Assembly (NCBI GenBank): GCA_002329645.1
Contig: DCTS01000057.1
Coordinates: 1-10,627 of the forward strand
Length of the DNA: 10,627 nt
From: Lachnoclostridium sp. UBA1434
GTDB lineage: Bacteria; Bacillota; Clostridia; Lachnospirales; Lachnospiraceae
Direction of reading: 5' to 3'
Below, in pieces: positions 6,052 through 10,627 of this stretch (positions are counted from its first letter, which is position 1; the number at the start of each line of letters is the position of its first letter). The translations under genes and the position numbers were made by a program. The notes beneath the pieces were generated by a model that made no database searches, was not told where the DNA came from, and was given only the letters and a program-made list of their open reading frames with translations.

Positions 6052-7302
6052 ATGTCGGAAATGATAGAGATTAAGGAGCCGGTAGAACGGTTTATTCTGG
6101 TCGGCGTTGCCGTTAGTGAGAATGACGATGTGGATGAGTCACTGGATGAGCTTGAGGATCTTGCTTATACAGCAGGAGCGGTTACTGTAGGAAGAGTCAT
6201 TCAAAACAGGGAAAGCATCCATCCGGCAACCTATATTGGCAAGGGCAAGCTTGAGGAGGTCGGCGAGCTGGCCAAGGAAGCTGAAGCCACAGGCATAGTA
6301 TGTGACGATGAGCTTTCGCCGGCACAGTTAAGAAATCTGGAGGATGCCTTACAGCTTACGGTCCTTGACAGAACCTCGCTGATTCTTGATATTTTTGCAC
6401 AACGGGCCACAACCAGAGAAGGAAAGCTGCAGGTGGAGCTTGCCCAGCTAAGATACAGATCTACCAGACTGACGGGCAAGGGAAGCTCCCTTTCCAGGCT
6501 GGGCGGCGGAATAGGAACCAGGGGCCCGGGTGAAAAGAAGCTGGAGACTGACCGCAGATTGATAAAGGAACGTATAGGACATCTTAAGCAGGAGCTTGAA
6601 GAAATAAGCAAGAATCAAGAGACGATAAGAGGCTTAAGAAGCAGGAGCAAGATTCCTGTAGTTGCAATTGTAGGCTATACGAATGCCGGAAAATCCACCT
6701 TGCTCAATTATCTTACAGATGCCAATGTACTTGAAGAGGATAAGCTTTTTGCTACTCTTGAACCGATAACCAGGAGCTTCAGGCTTGCCGACGGGCAGCA
6801 GGTGCTATTCACCGATACGGTGGGATTTATACGAAAGCTGCCCCATCACCTTGTGGAATCCTTTAAAAGTACTCTTATGGAAGCAAAATATGCGGATATA
6901 ATTCTGCATGTGGTGGACAGCTCCAATCCGGATGCATACAAGCAGATGCATGTGGTTTACGAAACCCTTGCTAGCCTTGGCATCAAGGACAAACCGGTTA
7001 TAACCGTATTCAATAAGCAGGATATAAGCAGCTCGGAGGAAGTGATGAAGGATCTCAGGGCAGATTATACCGTGCGAATATCAGCAAAGACGGGACGGGA
7101 TGTGGAAAGACTGCTGGAGCTTATAGAAATGGTCCTGAAGAAAGGAAATATTTTAATCGAGCACACATTTCCCTATAATGAGGCAGGCAGGATACAGACC
7201 ATACGCAAGTACGGCCAGCTAATCAATGAAGAATACCGGGACGAGGGCATTTACATTAAGGCATATCTACCTAAAGAAATATATAAAACATATTTCTTTT
7301 GA
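6052..7302 (+). CDS. hflX: GTPase HflX, ribosome-splitting factor
   Basis: A 416-residue GTPase of the Obg-HflX group that binds the large ribosomal subunit and, in characterised bacteria, splits stalled or hibernating ribosomes in the cytoplasm. All GTPase motifs are intact: P-loop GYTNAGKST (residues 208-216), DTVGF (255-259), NKQD (321-324) and SAKTG (344-348). The HflX N-terminal domain is present, with the family signature LGGGIGTRGPGEKKLETDRR at about 150-169 before a helical linker. The start is ATG 6052 with AGGAG 8 bases upstream; a TTG at 6034 precedes that site. The gene follows the TPR lipoprotein and probably shares its promoter. The last eight codons (EIYKTYFF) and the stop fall in or next to the first unit of a 25-bp tandem repeat, so the C-terminus may vary among relatives. 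Confidence 0.96.
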   Translation: MSEMIEIKEPVERFILVGVAVSENDDVDESLDELEDLAYTAGAVTVGRVIQNRESIHPATYIGKGKLEEVGELAKEAEATGIVCDDELSPAQLRNLEDALQLTVLDRTSLILDIFAQRATTREGKLQVELAQLRYRSTRLTGKGSSLSRLGGGIGTRGPGEKKLETDRRLIKERIGHLKQELEEISKNQETIRGLRSRSKIPVVAIVGYTNAGKSTLLNYLTDANVLEEDKLFATLEPITRSFRLADGQQVLFTDTVGFIRKLPHHLVESFKSTLMEAKYADIILHVVDSSNPDAYKQMHVVYETLASLGIKDKPVITVFNKQDISSSEEVMKDLRADYTVRISAKTGRDVERLLELIEMVLKKGNILIEHTFPYNEAGRIQTIRKYGQLINEEYRDEGIYIKAYLPKEIYKTYFF

Positions 7303-7346
7303 AATATATAAAACATATTTCTTTTAAATATACAGGACATATTTCT
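7276..7346. repeat. 25-bp tandem repeat, two perfect copies and one partial, over the hflX stop
   Basis: Two identical 25-base units (7276-7300, 7301-7325) are followed by a partial third (7326-7346) that matches 18 of 21 bases. Each unit begins GAAATAT and contains ATATTTC, so it can fold into a small hairpin. The first unit encodes the end of HflX and the TGA begins at its last base. Confidence 0.92.
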
Positions 7347-7376
7347 AAGGAGATATGTTTCTGTCGGCATTTTTTT
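7332..7376 (+). terminator. Probable terminator of the lipoprotein-hflX operon
   Basis: An interrupted stem: ACAG (7332-7335), ACATAT (7337-7342) and CT pair with AG, ATATGT (7353-7358) and CTGT (7361-7364) around an AAGG loop. Seven T residues follow (7370-7376) after a 5-base gap. The left arm is built from the partial third repeat unit. The stem is imperfect and the gap is long, so strength is uncertain. Confidence 0.55.
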
Positions 7377-7409
7377 GAAAAAGTTTATAGGTATAATTCA
7401 CTAAATTTG

Positions 7410-7425
7410 ATACTATATATTGTGT
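7410..7425. promoter_or_regulatory. NrdR box 1 upstream of nrdD
   Basis: ATACTATATATTGTGT matches the known NrdR consensus acaCwAtATaTwGtgt at 15 of 16 positions. NrdR is the Zn-finger/ATP-cone repressor of ribonucleotide reductase genes, so the site fits the gene downstream. Confidence 0.75.
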
Positions 7426-7440
7426 AGCAAAGAAATTCTC

Positions 7441-7456
7441 TGCATATATCTAGTAT
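7441..7456. promoter_or_regulatory. NrdR box 2 upstream of nrdD (weaker)
   Basis: TGCATATATCTAGTAT matches the NrdR consensus at 10 of 16 positions, mostly in the core. Its centre is 31 bp from that of box 1, three helical turns, the arrangement usual for paired NrdR boxes. The spacing is the main argument for it. Confidence 0.5.
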
Positions 7457-7463
7457 TTTTGTA

Positions 7464-7492
7464 TTGACTATCCATTTTATTTCTGATAATAT
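7464..7492 (+). promoter_or_regulatory. Probable promoter for nrdD
   Basis: TTGACT (7464-7469), 17 bases, TAATAT (7487-7492). It starts 8 bases after NrdR box 2. The leader would be about 130 bases and holds two small hairpins (GGATTT/AAATCC at 7504-7521; CATAC/GTATG at 7552-7569) but no recognisable riboswitch. No gene is visible in 7303-7630. Confidence 0.5.
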
Positions 7493-7630
7493 TTTATACG
7501 TAAGGATTTGCAGCAAAATCCAGATTTTACAATTAAATCAGGAAATGATTACATACAGGAATATGTATGCTAATCCGGAATGCGCATGCAGATTCTTGAT
7601 TTAAGGATAGCGGGAAGGGAGACAATACAT

Positions 7631-10006
7631 ATGATTAGCGTTGAAAAAAGGGACGGGCAGATTGCTGAATTTAACCTCAGGAAGATCAGCGATGCCATAA
7701 CCAAAGCTTTTATAGCTACCGAAAAGCTATATACCGATGAGATAATCAGCTTACTGGCCTTGCGTGTCACATCGGACTTCCAGAAAAAGATTAAGGATAA
7801 TTTGGTCCATGTTGAGGACATTCAGGACAGTGTGGAAAATGTATTGGAGCAGACGGGATATACAGATGTGGCAAAGGCTTACATCCTGTACCGTAAAAAT
7901 AGAGAAAAAATTCGAAACATGAAGTCCACCATCCTTGACTATAAGGAAATTGTCAACAGCTATGTCAAGGAGGAGGACTGGAGAGTCAAGGAGAATTCAA
8001 CCGTAACGTATTCCGTAGGCGGATTAATTCTTCACAATTCGGGGTCCATTACCGCCAATTACTGGCTTTCCGAAATATATGACGAAGAGATTGCCAATGC
8101 CCACAGGAATGCGGACATACACATACATGACCTGTCCATGCTGACCGGTTACTGTGCCGGCTGGTCCCTTAGGCAGCTTATCAAGGAGGGACTTGGCGGT
8201 ATACCGGGCAAGATTACATCATCCCCTGCAAGCCATTTGTCTACCTTGTGCAATCAGATGGTTAATTTCCTCGGAATAATGCAGAACGAATGGGCAGGAG
8301 CCCAGGCGTTTTCATCCTTTGATACTTATCTTGCTCCATTTGTAAAGGTGGATAATTTAAGCTACAAGGAAGTTAAGCAATGTATACAATCCTTTGTGTA
8401 CGGGGTTAATACACCGAGCCGCTGGGGAACACAGGCGCCATTCTCGAATATAACTCTCGACTGGACCGTTCCTGATGATCTTGCGGAGCTGCCCTGCATA
8501 GTGGGAGGCAGGGAGATGGACTTTAAATATAAGGACTGCAAGAAAGAGATGGATATGATCAATAAGGCCTTCATCGAAATAATGATAGAGGGCGACGCCA
8601 ACGGCAGAGGCTTCCAGTACCCTATTCCCACTTACTCGATAACCAGGGATTTTGACTGGTCCGATACGGAAAATAACCGTATGCTGTTTGAAATGACGGC
8701 TAAATACGGAACACCATATTTCTCGAACTATATTAACAGCGACATGAAGCCCAGCGATATACGCTCCATGTGCTGCAGACTCCGTCTGGATCTTCGTGAG
8801 CTGAGGAAAAAGACGGGAGGCTTCTTCGGATCCGGCGAAAGCACGGGCTCTGTTGGAGTTGTTACGATTAACATGCCAAGGATTGCATACCTGTCCAGGG
8901 ATGAGGATGAGTTCTTTGCACGTCTGGACCGCATGATGGATATTTCCGCCCGTTCATTAAACGTAAAGAGGAGTGTTATTACAAAGCTTTTGAATGAAGG
9001 CTTGTATCCGTACACCAGGCGCTACCTTGGAACCTTTGAAAATCATTTCTCCACCATCGGACTTGTAGGAATGAATGAAGTAGGACTGAATGCCAAATGG
9101 CTTGGCAGGGATATGACGCATAAAGAGACACAGGATTTTGCAGTTAAGACATTAAATCATATGAGAGAACGTCTTTCGGACTACCAGGAGCAATACGGCG
9201 ATCTCTTCAACCTTGAGGCAACACCCGCAGAATCCACAAGCTACAGGCTAGCAAAGCACGACAAGAAAAAGTATCCCGATATCAAGACGGCAGGCAAGCC
9301 CGGAGACACACCTTATTATACCAACAGCTCACACCTTCCGGTTGGTTATACTGAGGATATCTTTGAAGCTCTGGATATCCAGGATAACCTTCAGACCTTA
9401 TATACATCAGGCACCGTATTCCATGCCTTCCTGGGAGAGAAGCTGCCCGACTGGCAGGCGGCTGCAAAGCTGGTCCGGACCATAGCGGAAAACTACAAGC
9501 TTCCTTATTATACACTGTCTCCCACCTATTCTGTGTGCAAGACACACGGATATCTGACAGGAGAACAGTTTACATGTCCGCATTGCGGTGAGGCGGCTGA
9601 AGTATACAGCCGCATAACCGGTTATTATCGTCCGGTGCAGAACTGGAATGATGGTAAGGCTCAGGAATATAAGAACAGGAAGATGTATGATATTAATAAT
9701 TCCCGGAGTATGCCGGTAGGTTTGCATGAAATCAATATCTCTGAGGTTGAGGAAGAAACAATGATAATGGGTGAAGGCCTGTACCTGTTTACAACCAAGA
9801 CCTGTCCCAACTGCAGGATAGCCAAGGAATATCTTAAGGGAATTCCTTACACTGTAGTGGATGCAGAGGAGAACGTTGATCTTACCAGGGAGTATAATAT
9901 CCTGCAGGCGCCTACATTGCTTGAGATTAAGGACGGCATTGTCAAGAAATATGTGAATGCCTCAAGCATTAAAAAATTCGTCGATGAGCAGCTTGTATGC
10001 CTGTAG
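7631..10006 (+). CDS. nrdD: Anaerobic (class III) ribonucleotide reductase with C-terminal redoxin domain
   Basis: Reduces ribonucleotides to deoxyribonucleotides using a glycyl radical made by the activase NrdG. From ATG 7631 (AAGGGAG 9 bases upstream) the protein has 791 residues. An ATP-cone for allosteric control is at about residues 1-95. The reductase core follows, with GYCAGWSLRQL (Cys175, likely active-site Cys), NTPSRWGTQAPFSN (260-273), MCCRLRLD (380-387) and GSVGVVTINMPR (406-417). The Zn site is CKTHG (Cys636) plus CPHCG (649, 652), and the glycyl radical loop is RITGYYRP with Gly664. After about residue 700 comes a ~76-residue thioredoxin/glutaredoxin-like domain with CPNC (Cys725, Cys728) and a cis-Pro-type APT (760-762), absent from the formate-using E. 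coli enzyme. This suggests reduction by dithiol instead of formate. NrdR boxes lie upstream; nrdG is not in the window and thyA is next. Confidence 0.96.
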   Translation: MISVEKRDGQIAEFNLRKISDAITKAFIATEKLYTDEIISLLALRVTSDFQKKIKDNLVHVEDIQDSVENVLEQTGYTDVAKAYILYRKNREKIRNMKSTILDYKEIVNSYVKEEDWRVKENSTVTYSVGGLILHNSGSITANYWLSEIYDEEIANAHRNADIHIHDLSMLTGYCAGWSLRQLIKEGLGGIPGKITSSPASHLSTLCNQMVNFLGIMQNEWAGAQAFSSFDTYLAPFVKVDNLSYKEVKQCIQSFVYGVNTPSRWGTQAPFSNITLDWTVPDDLAELPCIVGGREMDFKYKDCKKEMDMINKAFIEIMIEGDANGRGFQYPIPTYSITRDFDWSDTENNRMLFEMTAKYGTPYFSNYINSDMKPSDIRSMCCRLRLDLRELRKKTGGFFGSGESTGSVGVVTINMPRIAYLSRDEDEFFARLDRMMDISARSLNVKRSVITKLLNEGLYPYTRRYLGTFENHFSTIGLVGMNEVGLNAKWLGRDMTHKETQDFAVKTLNHMRERLSDYQEQYGDLFNLEATPAESTSYRLAKHDKKKYPDIKTAGKPGDTPYYTNSSHLPVGYTEDIFEALDIQDNLQTLYTSGTVFHAFLGEKLPDWQAAAKLVRTIAENYKLPYYTLSPTYSVCKTHGYLTGEQFTCPHCGEAAEVYSRITGYYRPVQNWNDGKAQEYKNRKMYDINNSRSMPVGLHEINISEVEEETMIMGEGLYLFTTKTCPNCRIAKEYLKGIPYTVVDAEENVDLTREYNILQAPTLLEIKDGIVKKYVNASSIKKFVDEQLVCL

Positions 10007-10056
10007 ACCGTATTACCTATAATTGTGCTATATTGTATATTTCACTGTTTTATGTA

Positions 10057-10091
10057 TTGCATACAGGAGCTTCATAAGCTTCTGTATGCAA
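10057..10091 (+). terminator. Strong hairpin between nrdD and thyA, possible weak terminator
   Basis: A 16-bp stem (10057-10072 with 10076-10091, one G-T pair) and a CAT loop. The following bases, TCTTATATA, are a poor U-tract, so it may attenuate or protect the nrdD message rather than end it fully. I see no convincing separate promoter for thyA in the 138-base spacer. Confidence 0.5.
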
Positions 10092-10144
10092 TCTTATATA
10101 TGATGTATATTATTAAGGCTGACAGATATCGGGAGGATGATTTT

Positions 10145-10627
10145 ATGAGCATGGCTGACAATATCTTTATCAATATGTGCAAGGATATTCTTGAGAACGG
10201 CACAAGCACCGAGGGTGAAAAGGTCCGGCCGAAATGGGAAGACGGATCCAGCGCCTATACCATTAAAAGATTTGGCGTGGTTAACCGCTATGATTTGTCT
10301 AAGGAATTCCCGGCACTTACAATTCGAAAGATAGCTTTCAAAAGCTGTATTGATGAAATTCTGTGGATCTGGCAGAAGAAATCCAATAACATTAACGAAC
10401 TTAACAGCCATATATGGGATTTGTGGGCAGATGAGAACGGTTCAATCGGCAAGGCCTATGGATATCAGATGAGTGTAAAGCATAAATATAAGGAAGGCGA
10501 TATGGACCAGGTGGACCGGGTCTTGTATGACCTTAAGAATAATCCGTACAGCAGACGGATTATAACCAATCTCTATGTACACCAGGATTTGTACGAGATG
10601 AATCTGTATCCCTGCGCATACAGCATG
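10145..10627 (+). CDS. thyA: Thymidylate synthase, 5' part (cut by window edge)
   Basis: The first 161 residues of a folate-dependent thymidylate synthase, which methylates dUMP to dTMP using methylene-tetrahydrofolate. The frame stays open to the right edge. Family features: MADNIFINMCKDILENG at the N-terminus, the R-F-GVVNRYDLSKEFPALTIRK strand, FKSCIDEILWIWQ, WDLWAD.GSIGKAYGYQ, NPYSRRIITN with the phosphate-binding Arg pair, and YPCAYSM, which holds the catalytic Cys (about residue 158) right at the edge. The start at 10145 has GGAGG 8 bases upstream; an ATG at 10137 is out of frame and an in-frame Met two codons later is too far from the site. It follows nrdD by 138 bases, so two DNA-precursor genes are neighbours and may be partly co-transcribed. 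Confidence 0.96.
   Translation, partial: MSMADNIFINMCKDILENGTSTEGEKVRPKWEDGSSAYTIKRFGVVNRYDLSKEFPALTIRKIAFKSCIDEILWIWQKKSNNINELNSHIWDLWADENGSIGKAYGYQMSVKHKYKEGDMDQVDRVLYDLKNNPYSRRIITNLYVHQDLYEMNLYPCAYSM

Noticed and set aside
5807..6074. Small open frames on both strands across the lipoprotein-hflX junction
   Set aside because: Their repeated residues come from the 18-bp tandem duplication; they overlap real genes and lack good ribosome binding sites.
7276..7350. CRISPR array
   Set aside because: The units are directly adjacent without spacers and there are only two to three of them.
7580..7630. Longer NrdD start at ATG 7580
   Set aside because: The extra 17 residues precede the conserved ATP-cone start, and AAGGGAG sits 9 bases before ATG 7631.
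7493..7630. Riboswitch in the nrdD leader
   Set aside because: Only two short hairpins are present; I recognise no cobalamin, purine or other known riboswitch core.
8362..9727. Minus-strand open frames inside nrdD
   Set aside because: The plus strand encodes an uninterrupted, fully recognisable NrdD; the antisense frames show no protein pattern.
9700..9770. Frameshift or sequencing error joining nrdD to a separate redoxin gene
   Set aside because: The frame runs on without a stop. There is an internal ATG after GAGGAAG near 9752, but the spacing and context do not look like an independent gene start, so a true fusion is more likely.
10094..10411. Minus-strand open frame of 105 codons at the right end
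   Set aside because: It is antisense to thyA, whose conserved motifs are clear on the plus strand.

Overview
This window looks like part of the chromosome of an anaerobic, probably spore-forming member of the Clostridia. The evidence is the gene set: a Csp-like subtilisin fragment, a Na+-pump decarboxylase membrane subunit, a membrane pyrophosphatase and an oxygen-sensitive class III ribonucleotide reductase. Strong AGGAG-type ribosome binding sites, AT-rich spacers and sigma-A-like promoters fit the same group. This placement is inference from gene content; the species cannot be named from the sequence. No phage, transposase, CRISPR array, tRNA or rRNA is visible.

Layout. Bases 1-614 (+) are the 3' end of an S8 peptidase gene. 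It converges on oadB-oadG (minus strand, 2105-750), with a near-symmetrical terminator hairpin (647-679) between the two transcription units. oadB is divergent from hppA (2324-4399, +), and the ~218-base spacer holds a good promoter for each direction. After hppA comes a 375-base gap (4400-4774) with palindromes, a degenerate direct repeat, a strong terminator, and a promoter whose -10 box lies in a 9-bp inverted repeat. That promoter drives a TPR lipoprotein gene and hflX, which look like an operon. A 328-base gap (7303-7630) follows, with a 25-bp tandem repeat, a probable terminator, two NrdR-type boxes 31 bp apart, and a promoter for nrdD. The thyA gene then runs off the right edge at its catalytic cysteine.

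How the genes relate. The divergent oadB-oadG / hppA pair is membrane energy conservation: one product set is part of a Na+ pump driven by decarboxylation, the other pumps protons (inferred) using pyrophosphate. nrdD and thyA are both DNA-precursor genes: NrdD makes deoxyribonucleotides without oxygen and ThyA makes dTMP. The NrdD protein carries a C-terminal thioredoxin/glutaredoxin-like domain with a CPNC motif, which suggests a built-in or tethered reductant. HflX is a ribosome-splitting GTPase; the role of its lipoprotein neighbour is unknown.

Most of the window is ordinary housekeeping content. The items most worth a second look are the NrdD-redoxin fusion with its paired NrdR boxes, the short tandem duplications that contain the stop codons of the lipoprotein and hflX genes, the operator-like palindrome at 4699-4722, and the degenerate repeat after hppA. 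I do not see convincing evidence of a wholly new biological system.
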